Below, in pieces: positions 10,554 through 23,479 of a DNA stretch of 64,000 nucleotides; position 1 is the stretch's first letter; each line of letters begins with the position of its first letter. The DNA comes from Tubulanus polymorphus (taxonomy: Eukaryota > Nemertea > Palaeonemertea > Tubulaniformes > Tubulanidae): the NCBI RefSeq assembly GCF_964204645.1, contig NC_134028.1:3260501-3324500 (forward strand), written 5' to 3'. A model generated the notes under the pieces. That model was not told where the DNA came from and did no database searches. It saw only the letters and a list, made by a program, of their open reading frames with translations. Both the position numbers and the translations under genes were made by a program.

Positions 10554-13136
10554 ATTTAATGCGATTGAGAAGTAACACTACTGTACTAGATTTCGTTCCC
10601 TCACTTTGTCGGAATGGACAAATTTCGACAACTCATCACACAAACTTCCGTGAAATTACTTACTACTGATTTCCCTAGACACACGCCCTTTGTCTACACG
10701 GAATTAAACGTGGTCCTTCACTTAATACTCTTAATACTTTCTCTCTGGACCAGCTCAACCAATGGGAACCTGAAACTTAGAGTAGCAGCCTTTCTGGCTA
10801 GTCTTCCCTTTAGCCTGTTGGACATTGTAAAACCACTGGAAAAACAATTCCACTTACGGGTTGATCTGGCGACCAATCTGTGGGGTTTATAGTTTCGGTC
10901 TCGAGGTGGTACGCCGAGCAACTGACGTAACTACGCGGTTTAGAAGTTAGAAGCTTATCAGAGTGCAATATCTATAAGTCTAGAACGGGAGGGGGGTAAT
11001 TCTACCTTACACCTCACTGACTGTCGAGTCATTCTTCATTAGAAATAACGCACGGATTTCATGCAAGCATTCGTCGTAGGTTTTTTTCGCCTCTACCGCA
11101 GAGAAGCAATCCGATCAAATCGTTTCCGACATCGCAAGAGTACGATTACTGTTTTTCGACGGATGGATTGTGTCTGTTATCTTAAGATTAGTGAGAAAGG
11201 ACTGACAAAATGTTCACCACGAATGAAATCTACACCCGACCATTCATTGGCGACTAATGGTGAATTAACGCGCGTATGATTTTTTTTTACGCTAAGGATG
11301 CTGGATATTGATATCTATCTCATCACGAAAATCTTACCTCCACAATTATCAATCGGAGCGGTTTTTCAAAAGTCATGTATTAGTTAGTGTTATCTAATCT
11401 CTGTGCGTAAGGGCCTTACTCGGTCGATAAAGATAAGTTCATTATTCGATTATTTTGGGACTATCAAGCTTCATGTGCTATACAGTGGCTATTTTTTATA
11501 GTGCCAATTCCATAACTTAAAAAAGGTTATTTGCGTTATCTCAAGTTGACATGAAATGACAGCCAGTTTCTCTCGACTCTTGTAGTTATTTAGCAATCAT
11601 TACCAGCGACGGTCGGCATAATTCAGACTCGCGTTACAGTTCAAATATTATTCTGGCTTCTGGGCAAGAATAAATCAAATTTATTAAGAACTGTAATCGA
11701 AGGCGGAGAAGACACCGCAAGTCGCTCGGTTGCATTCAGACGTGTGGCCTACGGGTTGAAGGAACTCTGACAGGATCATAAAGCCGACGCATTGCTAGCA
11801 CTACGGGTAGGTGCGCTCACGAAAACACTAAACCACTAAACGAAATGAATATAAATCCTATGAATTCTCGTCCTTTCACGTTTTGCACGAATTATGCTAA
11901 ATCCACGTTTGCAGCTTAGAGCACGGAGATATATCTTTCATTAAGTCAGAATAATCACCCGCAAGCTCTTCATGTGATTCGAAACCATACTACTACGATG
12001 GCTACCCGCGGTAGTCCTTGATATTGTATTATTGTATGGAGACAAAACGTGTTTGTGGGTGTTACTTTTTTCCTGGTTCGCCATATCTGCCCATCCGGCC
12101 CCATCATAATCAAAACGTAGCCGATCGTACGACAAGTAAGTATAGATCAAAGGGAAGTTGAAAACGGTATCAGACCTTATGGTAATCACGATACCTTTCG
12201 TGAATCGTTGGATTAGGTCTAGGAGATTTGAGCTTTGAAAGACCAATATTCTGGTGTCAAATCAGGCATAATGAAAACCAACCCGCTTGAAAAACAGTTT
12301 CTTAAGCTGGTTAAAAGAAGTCTTGTTCACGAAAAAAAAACTTCTTGATCTTTCCCTGTGAATGAGCCTCGCCAAATGATCACCGTGTTTAAGTTATTGC
12401 CGCGAGCGGATCAAAATCTTCGGAAAAAAAAACGAATATTTTGATTAGATTTTCTGTGAGAATTACAGCATTAAAAATATACCACCATCGACGACGGCAA
12501 ACACAAAAACAGGAAATCGCTCTCCACTTTCAAAACAGCTAGCATCAAACCAAAGTTTGAAAACATATTACGCTTTCAAAACCAACATTCCAGCATCTTG
12601 TTTAGGTCGCTTTAGATTCGCAACTGGCTGTTTACTTCATGCGCATCTAAAATGTGCGAAGGTTTCATTTCTTCAGTTGTATCAATGATGACGACCGCTT
12701 ACAGTTAGTTAACTGTGATTAGAAATAATTTGTATTTTAGACTCGGATATGCACGATGGACTTGTCGCTTTGTAGGTCGAACAGAATTACTTGCTGGTTT
12801 CACTTATCGAATCGATGGACAGTCTGGTGGTAATTTCACTGGGCTCGTGACACGAGGCCTTTGATCTGTTATTTTCGACCACTTAATCTCGCAGTATGGA
12901 TTCCCCGGGGATTTCGAGAAGAAGCGACCTGGAAAAACAATGATATATCATCGACGGATGCATTTGACAAATTGGTTTGGTGCGACGCAATTTCGAATGG
13001 AAGTCTGCCAGTCCTCAATGCTGTCGTTTCGGGCGACCGTTTCTGATTCTGTTTCATGTTTCTTCACTCCAATTTATCATATTTTTTCTCGACGTGCAAT
13101 TTCTTTTGCGAGGCTTTTGCGAGAACCAACGTTGTT

Positions 13137-13357
<221 letters not shown>

Positions 13358-15144
13358 TTCCTTCTTTGGTTACACACGTACACGCACCTGCATCAAGAAC
13401 GTTATGTCGAAAAACAATACCGAACTAATAAGATCATATTCGACAGCAATCTTCAGAGATAGAACTCATACGAATGCGTGTCGGTTCGAATTTCAATTTG
13501 ATTTTCTTTCCTGTGACTGTTATACGAAGCACGGGCTAATCGCGTTTCGACTCGTAAAATAATTAAGGGTTCGTTCGTTTGATTTACGAAGCGTTTTTTC
13601 CGCGATACCGACGAAGGGTTTCCGGCTGAACGGACGTCGAAATGAAGTGATTTTCCATCTAATGGTCGGCCATCATGGGCTTTGTGTAACGACCAATAAA
13701 CATTCGCTTGTTACCGGGTCATCTCCGGCTTGCCGGGGAAATCACTCGACAAAATGTTGTCTGAATAGTCGACGCCGTCTCTCCGTTATTCGATTAAGAG
13801 TATTCTCAATTAGAATTTCTAGACTTGTCTGATAACCGATATCGTAACTGATTTTCTGTGGCAGGAATTCAAAACTCATAGTTTCTGGGGATATTCCCTA
13901 TACTCGATTCTTGATAAGCTTTAATGCTTCATTTCATCATGAAAATAGATACAATCACTGTCTCGATACTAATTACAATCACTGACTAATTAACTGAACT
14001 CATTTACTCCGTTTCCTTTGTTTCAAAGCCACGCCTGTGAATATCCTATTACGAGTAATTAGTAAACCTATAGCAGCGGCGGAAGGGTTTTACTTCCTGT
14101 ATTTGAGTAATAAACCCCTCGTTCCTCAGCAGGGAATATTTGATACGCCGAAACATGATACATTAATGATTTAAGTCATCCAGAAATTGCACTGTTCTAT
14201 TTGCACGTAAATTTCCCGTTAACACCAGAGACAGTTTCAGTCAGTGAAATGCGTGAATATTTTATTCGACTAAATCTGTACTGTATTTTGCGTGTCTAAT
14301 TTGGTAATTCCGTATATGCCATTCTTTTATCACGAAATGAGATTCTCCGATTCAATTCTACGGTATGAATATTTATTGTTCGGAAGTCCAAAAATCAATT
14401 CCACGCTACATGATTTCGGTCTGTGGTTTCGAACCAAAGCTTTAATTCTCCGATCGTTCGGAAACAACTTTGTGTGCAAATCATAAAGATATGATCGGTA
14501 CAGATATGTAAATCTCTAAAATCGCACATTTCATAAATTGTGGAAAACACCGTCATCTATATATTATTGTTGCAATTTGATCTCAAAAACCTTCAAAAAG
14601 TTATGTCATTCCGAAAGGTATGCATTCAACAAGATCATCGGAGCGTCGCATTGCGTTTGACGTGTTTAATCAGGACCGCAACATTCTAGACGAATCTAAT
14701 TTCTGTGATTGTAAAAATGAGCCAGAACTGAATTTGGTTTTTCGAGATAAGCGCTAATCATTCGATGTCTTAATGTCATTTGATCCCGAAGCAATCGATC
14801 ACGATGAGATCATTCGCCTGCAGATTTTACGGGTGAATTCTAAACGAATATCCCCGAAGCGAGAAGCATTTTTTTTTCTAAAATTTTAAAACTTTTTTTT
14901 CTTGTTACACCACGTTCGCTCTTTACAAACATGGAAGAAGAAATCTGATTATTTTTTTTCGCATCCTTCGAGTTGGAAGAATCAACATTTTCCAGATCCT
15001 GGCTGTTTTACGTTTACAAATCTATTCTTTAAAGGTATCGTTCATGCTAAAAATTAAAATTCATTTTCATTAAGAAGTTACATTATTTGGACATTATTAT
15101 GAAATAATGATATAATGAACAAAAATGTAACAGCAGAGACTGGG

Positions 15145-15276
15145 TCAGTCTTTCCAAGCCATGTAAACCAGAAGCATCCAGATGACATTCATCACACCCA
15201 CACACAGTACGCAGACGAGAATATGTTGTTTTCGTATTCTTCGACGCATTATTTGTGCACGAACTATTTTCGACAT
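15145..15276 (-). CDS. possible 43-residue single-pass membrane peptide
   Basis: A minus-strand frame from ATG at 15276 to TGA at 15145 encodes a basic N-terminus (MSKIVRAQIMRRRIRKQ), then about 21 hydrophobic residues (core VCVLCVGVMNVIWMLLVYM), then AWKD and stop. A basic head followed by one membrane span fits a type II membrane protein or a first exon of a Golgi enzyme, but there is no obvious splice donor at the end and no recognisable family. A plausible acceptor (TTTGATAG) lies just upstream of the ATG. It may be a true short gene, one exon of a larger gene, or chance. Confidence 0.3.
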   Translation of the reverse strand: MSKIVRAQIMRRRIRKQHILVCVLCVGVMNVIWMLLVYMAWKD

Positions 15277-15655
15277 TCATCTATCAAAGATTTATTTTTA
15301 ACGTGTTTTTGTTAAAATCCCTGACGTGGCGTGGACGAACGTTTCAATGTGATATTCGAAGCATCGCTGGGTTACGACCTGCGATCGCGTTGATGGCTCT
15401 CCACCTGCCGTGATGATTTGCGTCATGGATGCGTCAAGTTTCTCGTTCGATTTATTACATCTTCGCCGCATTGAGTTGATTACAATCCACTGTTCGCATA
15501 TACGGAGCCTAGTTCTATTCTACGATTACACAAACTTCTGGCGTGAACATCGTTAACAATGTGAGATACGGCGTTTCAAATTATGATAATGTCGGATAAG
15601 GAAAATAATATGATAACAATCTTTTCGTTTCATCTCACCACATCCACGTTTCAGT

Positions 15656-16045
15656 ATTCCAACGCATCGTAATCCGGATTTATAGTAAAATGAAGCGAGA
15701 TTTAGTGTTGTATTCCATTTTCAGGCTTTCAAAACAACGATGAAGAAAAACGATCTCTTTTTGAAAAGCGTCACTTTTCAAAGGTTTTGATACAATTTCT
15801 AACCTTTTTTGTGGGATATACATGGATAAGGCTTTTAGAAAACGTATCAATGAATGTATCGTTTTTACCTTATCCTTGGCTACAGCAAACTGATCATACA
15901 AATCTATTTAGAGTTTTCTAAAACCTTATCCGCGTATATTTCACAAAAAAGTTAGTAATTGTATCAAAACCTTTGAAAAGTGACGTTTCTCGTTGTTAGG
16001 AAAGCCTGGAAAACGCATACAACACTATAAATACCGCATTCCAAC
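15656..16045. mobile_element. foldback/MITE-like element with 8-bp direct repeat
   Basis: ATTCCAAC at 15656-15663 and 16038-16045 bracket about 374 bp made of two long inverted arms (about 15676-15842 and 15917-16035). The arms share, among others, GTCACTTTTCAAAGG and TTTTGATACAATT. They are separated by a loop of about 75 bp. The 8-bp duplication is what hAT-type elements make, but the termini are not typical hAT ends. Non-coding. Confidence 0.75.
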
Positions 16046-19000
16046 ATGAATTTCCAACATGAGTATGAGAGTTGTTGGACACCAGGCGAGTTTGGACGAG
16101 AGAGATGCTTAATGATTTATGCCACAGTTCCATTCGTATAAATCAACGACTAGCCTTACGCCCGATTTGCCTCTTAGTCTACCAGTTCATCTAATACCAA
16201 ACCACGGCGAACTTATCGAATGAATGGACGCTTTAACGACGCCATTCTTTTCGTTCTGTCGAGGGTTAATGTTAGAGAGGTCCAGTCGATATTTCCTTTG
16301 ATCCGGAAGTTTTCGATACTTAAACTGATTCCGACTGAACGATTGAGTGGAGTCATGTCGCTTTATGAGCGATAGACTTTATCACGCTATACAAGCCACT
16401 TCATTTCTCTTTCTGACGGATGAATTTCTTTCTTGTGAAGTAAATGAGCAACATTCTAGAAATAAATTTTCCGCCTCGGAAACATTTTTATTCATTTGGT
16501 TTGGAAAAATGAACAAACAGAGCCATGAATTACTTCTCCGAGGCTATCGTTGGTCGCGTCAAAAATTCGTGAAATCGTTTTAGGAAAAAGATTTCGCCTA
16601 GAAACTCTACGCAAAATTGATCGCAGATACTTATCATTTTCAACGTTGAACTTCTTCATTGGTTGAAATATTAATGATCCTAATGAACGCATTTGGAGAT
16701 ATCAGACATGGCTTTTGTCAGTTAAAATCGGGTGATTACAAACAGTGGAAATATCATTAGTGAGCTATAAATAATTCTCGTATCTTGATGTCATCTCTTC
16801 TGTAACTTCAAATCGTCAGATATTAATTTGATTAAGCTTTCTTTGTATCTTTCCAAGAAAGAAATCTTCACTTCGCATTTGTTTTCTTATTGCGCCGAAT
16901 GTTCGATCAGAAAAACGTCATTTTGGTCGACATTACGCCGAGGGAAACCACACGAAATTCATCAACGCCTTATATTTTTGGAGGCTTCAGCAAAAGAATT
17001 GATATGATCTTCCGAAGCGATGTTTGTGAACCGAATTATTGCAGCTGCTGAAGAAAACAACATTGATTTTTGTTATTCAGGGATATCTGAATACGTCATT
17101 ACAGCCGCTATTTCTTTGGTTATGTAAGATTTTTCCATCGATTTTCACTAATGGATGGATGTGTCTGATCAGAAATCGGTAAAGAGACGTAATCCACCGA
17201 AGATGACCATTAATTTTAGACTCAAGAAATTTTCAGCTTGCGAAAATGACACGTCACTCTGGATTTTGAGATAAAATCCTATTAATTATATTCTTAATGA
17301 GCTCAGTTGAGGGACAGAAATAGTTGTTCAGTTTCAACATTTCGAACAGTCAACGAACATTGCAACATCTATCCATAAAGGTATACATCAACAAACAGAG
17401 TTCGCAACATTTATCCGACCTTTTACCCCAAAATTGACAAATTGATACAGACAAGAACTTCGACGCGATAACGTGGCGTGAAAACATATTTTCTGGATAG
17501 ACAGTTTTGTAATTGCAGGACACGGAATAGTTCATCAGTTCCCAGGATCGCTGTATCAGATTTACCGAGGCTAAAATCAATGCGATGATTTGTATCGTTC
17601 AATTTTCGGTTGGTGAAAACGTTTGAGCTCGCGCCACGGCGATTTATTCAAACACGATTCACATTTTTTCCCCGGGATATCATATTTTCACCCGAACTCA
17701 CGATCGATTCTATCAAAAGCGATGTAAAAGCGATATAATATCAGTAATCAGTTGACGACGCGTGGTGCTTTCAGAGTCCACCGTGAAAATTATCATCGGC
17801 GTTAAGAATTCCTACGAGACGAGTCGCGAATGGAATCGTTTTTTTCCAGCCAACCTGGCTTTCGTTTTAGCATTCTCCTCGGGATGTCGGCAGGAGCGTA
17901 TGGAATTCAATTATGCTCGAGTGTTTAAATACGACCGATTAGAAATCTTACGGCCAAGAAAATTCCGTAATTGAATTAAGACACAAAATAATGAGACACA
18001 CGAAAGTCGATAAGATCTTTTTCCTCGTCTGCGAATTGAGTATTACGTGTGGAAACGGGTTCGTTCTATAACTAAGTAAAACAAGAAAACTAACTTGAAA
18101 GTTTAATGACGCGTTAAAAAATGACGCACATATTGCTTAATACGGTCGACAACCGATGAGATAATGTAAATGATTACATAATACATTATGATATATACTC
18201 TTAAGGATCGATAGATTATTTTGGATTTGAAATATAACGATAATTGAATTGAATTGACTGGTAATCAGTCTAGCTACGACGTATTGATGACGTAGTGCAC
18301 ATCGTCTCAAAAACAGTTATTACAATTCATCAAATATGAAAAATGAAAAAGTCGAACTCAAACTTTTGGTTTAAGCGATTTGTTACTTCGTGTTTGACAT
18401 AATATGGATTAACCCCTAAATGAATCGAAACGAAACGAAATAAGACGAATCGTTTTAAGAGTCCAACCATTTTGTGAGCTTGGACTCTGTGAAACGGCCG
18501 TCTGAATGCTGAGAAATAAACCTACATCTGATAACTAGTAGAAACTATGATATATGGTATTATGTCCAACGTTTTGATATTTTCTTCCCTTGTGGCACTA
18601 ATGTTCAGGAGGCAATCTCCATGTCGTACGACGGCTAAATTTGCGTAAGCGCTCAATTTACATGCTCGATATATAAACGGCTGAGATAAGGAGAAATGTA
18701 AACAAAACTCTACTACAGAATCTGCTGGTCCATTCTAATCACTATCCAAACTCCAATAAACCTACGCTATAAGGTGATTTCCTTGTAGATTCAGCTATGC
18801 TGCATTATCGAACCAAATATCGCATTTACAATTAACCGCGAATGTATTCAGGTTGATTAACATTTACCGAAGCTGAAACGAGAAAAAAAATACGAAAAGA
18901 GTTACTTTTTGTTTCAGGTTTAATATATGTAATGGACGAATACGCAATGATATTTTTCTAGATGCTTCGAAGTCGCTCGCACACATATTTACTTTGATCT

Positions 19001-22000
19001 CCCACGTGTTTTAATGATTGTAGATGCATCAACCGCGCAAATTAATTTGCGACAATTAGTTTAATGATACAGGTATTTCGTTTCATATTCATTCCACCCT
19101 CTCCCACTAACATTACCTATTTCACAGCTCGACACGTAGCTGATTGCGTCGCACAGCTTTTTTTTCTCGATACCAATATCGTGGCGATGTAGTGCTCGGG
19201 AGTAACGGTCAGTACAGACGTGTAGCTGATGATTTCCCGGCTTAGTATATCATAATTTAGACCACATAAAGTTGACACCAAATCAGCCGCAAGTGAACGA
19301 AAAGCCGGCGTCTAAACATTTATCTTTAGATAGGCTTTACGGAAATACACGTCGCTATACGCGCTTGGGAACCGTCTCAAGAGAGTATGGCAATACGCAA
19401 TGTCGTATACGAGAGAGGTGATTTTGCTTGCTAATTGCTTCGGGCTTCGGTTAATCAAATATTATAAAACAACGGACGATTTCGCCGCGATCTTGATTTG
19501 TTTTGAATATGACAAAATGTTTTAACGTCACATATCGCGATTAACCACGAGGCTTCTTCAAAGGACCCAGTGATGCATGGCAGTAAAATACAATATCCAC
19601 AATATATTGATTCATTTTGTTTTGATAACCGTTGATGAAACACTTTATCCGTGTTGTGACGATATTATAAAAAACGTTTCCTTGAATTGATAGTTAATCC
19701 AACGTTTCCCCGACAGTATTACCTCCCGAGAGTGGGATCGCAGACGATGTTAGAAACTAATCGTCTGCCTATGCTCTCGTCTGTCTATTAGGAGGCTGAT
19801 GGGAATAAAGGTTGTATTTCCACCGGTCAAGTGCTGGTTGTTGAGTCGTTGTGTGGGTCCCTTCTGGTGGCTTGTATAGCGGACTGACCAAAGCCAGCTT
19901 CGGGTTCCAACAGGCGTTTGCCTTCCCAATATCAATGTTTCGACTGTTCTCTTAATAGTCATCTTCACGAAATGTATTCTATGTATTTTTGTTTTGGTCA
20001 GTGTTAATTATCGAGTGATCAATAACCAACTGCAACATCAATTGAAAATGGCAATAATTCAATATGCGGATAATGTCTCAAACTTGACATTGCATCATTC
20101 TGAGGTTTACCGACGATAATTAAAGGCCTAATTTACGAAGTGAATTTGTAACGACGACCGACAAGCGTCGAGGTATCAACGTCGTCATGTTCGCTCTATA
20201 ATACCGGAACAACGATGAGTTTTTTTGACAAATTACCGAGGAATTATGCAGGCATCATTAACTAATCTCGTGATTTACAACGTGCTCCAATTGATTGTAA
20301 CGTGTTCACTGCGAACATGTGACAAATGAGCAAATTCTTACACACGAATATTACATCAACTTGGATTTCTCGACCAAACGAATTCTTGCAGTAATTATTC
20401 GAATTTCACGCACGGCCTCGTAACCCTGCGCTCGCCGTGGCTAGGCCAGTCACCGAATGAAATTGAGATTATTCGGATAACTATTTTTCACTTGATCTGT
20501 TTATTTGGCCTGTGTCTAAAATACAGAGGAAATATCCGCAAATATTCGGAGATTTCACTTATTTTCTAGTAGAAATCTAATGTAATTGAGAAGAGTGTAG
20601 CTGGGTTATCGATTACAGTAGATTTCACTGGAACGATTGTTTAGAGCCGGCTATCGTGACGTGTTAGATTTGAAGTTTGTTCGTCAGTATTTTCTTGCAT
20701 GGAAGCAACAGAATATTTGCAATTTGTATTATACTCTATATGATTTGCACGCACACGTCTAACTTGAGGATGAAAAATATAATTCGCTCTGCACGAATAG
20801 AAACGGGATCGACAAGATTAGAAAACAAAAAATACACTAAAACTAACAAAGTTTCTGCCACACCTAACATCTTTGATAATCAGTGTTAATGTAATTTTCT
20901 ACGAAAATGAGACCATATGATATAAAACATGAATGACATTTCATTTTTTAGAATACGTTTGACAACATGGATGGATTTCGTGTTAATACGCCGAGATCTA
21001 ATCTATTTCCGTTGAAACAAACATGCTTTCTAGATTGTATTTCAGAGACAGTTCAGTACGTGAGGACTTATGACAATTTAGTCTGGAAACTTAATGGAAT
21101 AAAACTAAATGGAGTATGAACTGGAGTCGGTTTTGCAAATGTGACATCATTAATTCAACAACCTGGCCTATAGCTGCTGCAATCACACGGAGACGGTTTG
21201 GCCCGGGTTAAAGTAGCCCGGTCCGGACCCGATTCAAATTTGACTCGTGCTTAGACGGTGCGTTCACACGTAAATCACTAACTCTTACTAAAATGCTATC
21301 AGAACGATGCTGTGGGAAGGAAGTAAGTCACTCCCAGAACCAGTCAGCATTCACACGGTTTTCACCTGCGCTAAAATTTGGCATGGAACTGGTCCGAAGA
21401 TTTTGGTCGGGCTAAATCTTGCCATTGTCAAACACGCACGGACCCATTTGGCACCAGAGTGAACGGTCGGCTCGGGATAAAGTGCCCGGCTAATATTTAT
21501 ATTCTCTAAGCAACCACTGGTGGCGATATTATTGTAGCAATACATTCTAGATTAGACAACTTACTAGTCCCATCGGTCATCGCGTCTGACAGGGACAAAT
21601 TATGGTCATTGATAACTTTTAAATAGATTAACGTTACTTTCGACCAGAAACAAGCCACCCCGTGAGTGCGTGCACGCCAAACTAAAACACATCGAAATTG
21701 TGATATTTTTAGAAAGCGGTTTTCATGTCTCCTGATATTCCTGTCATGTTCTCATCTGATTGATAGCGCTCTAGCTTGGGCGCGGTTACAATTATATTAC
21801 GTTTCCTTCGCTTACAAAATCTCTTCGCGGATTTATTATTACACGTCACCTGTCACCTATATATACTATACATATATGTCTGGGATTCTGACACGTGATA
21901 AACTCGAACTAGCTTGTTAAAATGATGGATCCGATTGTCAGTTTGATTACCCGTGGAATGCCGCCATAAAAATCTTAGATCCAAACGTTGACTGTTACTT

Positions 22001-23025
22001 TTTTGATATCCTACACGGACTTACTAAGATCTTCGTCTTGCTTGATTTGCTACTATTGACGATTATGTTTTCCATTTTCCGGACGGACTAAAATCGTCTC
22101 CATGATATAATGAACCTATGATACTCATGTAGAGCACAATGGTTCTTCTATAGTAAACTATACAGTTCTCGTCGAAAAAATACTAGCCGTTATTTTCGAG
22201 TTTATTGAACCATTTTCCTGGATTTTCTACCTTCCCTCCTTGTTCCATGGGCATAACTCGAATACGAGATCAATTAGGGAAGGGGATAAAACCGTTGATA
22301 CGAGCTTAGTATAAAAATGCGAAACAAGGAAATTAAGAACGATTTCCGTCCATTTGATGACTAGCTGCGGAATCGGCTTTGATCGTCTGGACATGTTTTT
22401 GAAAGATATTCTTTTATATGAAACGTTCCGTATTGGAATGAAAATTCTTAAATATTGATATCGGTCATGACCATTGAAATCTAGTTAACTACGTAATAAA
22501 TACCGAAATTGCAGAAATCAACGCACCGCGAACAATCCGGCTGCGAACAAAAATTGTTTATTGGCTCCTTTCATTCAGGATTCGAAATCTCCGCAGAATA
22601 TTTTAGCAACATGTATGAGATCATTTATGGCCATAGAACGACGATGGATGGAAGTAATACAACGAGACGGAAAGTACAAGAGAAACACGAGTAGGATACT
22701 TCGTTATTTTCACTGACTTCAATTCAATATCCCACCCTTAATTCCCTCCCGTTTTCTTATGTGAAAATTTGTATACATTCGTATTGAGGGTACTTATTGT
22801 TGAATGTTGTCGCATCATATGATTGATTATTTGGCAATTTTTTGGCCAAACTTTTCGCAAAATATATACATGTATGTTTCAATTTGCAACAATTTTTTAA
22901 TAAACTTAGTTTCACCAGTCATTTATACTAATAAATGACCTTTATCAATCAACTACATGTCTTGTTTATTTTGCTTCAAACAAAGCTCGTCGTTTTCCAT
23001 TTCTCACGGAGCGGGGATATCATAA

Positions 23026-23168
23026 AGTACTTTATAGGTTAACTAGGTTATTTGAGGTACGAGCTTTCGTTAATAGTTATTGAACTGAGATTCATCGCTA
23101 CTACGTATAATACTCACAAGTAGCGAAAGCTCGTACCTAAAATAAACTAGTTAAAACTTTGAAGTACT
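23026..23168. mobile_element. small foldback element
   Basis: Left arm 23026-23069 and right arm 23124-23168 are imperfect reverse complements (shared GGTACGAGCTTTCG, AGTACTT and AACTAG). The spacer is about 54 bp and contains a nested CGCTAC/GTAGCG pair. No coding capacity. Confidence 0.7.
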
Positions 23169-23383
23169 ATCCGTCTTGTTGTATTTAATCTACACCAAGT
23201 GAAACATTACAACAGTTGCAAGTGAAACGGTACTATTAGCCAGATTTGTCTCGTCTATTATATTTGGTCAGCACACGTCTCGCGGTAAGATCGAAGGGAA
23301 CCCCTTGAGGGCAGATGAAATCGATTTGATTTGATTGTACGTTCGGGTGAAACAACCTATCACCTGGAAGTTAACGACTGAAA

Positions 23384-23479
23384 GGACCTGGACCCAGTTC
23401 CACAGTCTTGAGTTTGAATTAACTCTGAGTTAAAGTTAGTTCATTTTCAATGAGTTAACTGTGGAACTGGACCAAGGAC
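23384..23479. mobile_element. 96-bp foldback element with CCAGTTCCACAG ends
   Basis: The sequence opens with GGACCTGGACCCAGTTCCAC and closes with the reverse complement of GTCCTTGGTCCAGTTCCACA. The interior (GAATTAACTCTGAGTTAA) is also self-complementary. It has the size and shape of a MITE. Confidence 0.7.

Noticed and set aside
10614-10892. 92-codon frame with hydrophobic stretch, open also on the opposite strand
   Set aside because: Both strands are open and neither matches a family I know. The block beside a poly-G run may be a decayed repeat.
17100-17120. Resemblance of TCTTTGGTTAT to the miR-9 seed region
   Set aside because: Only about 11 bases match and no hairpin surrounds them.
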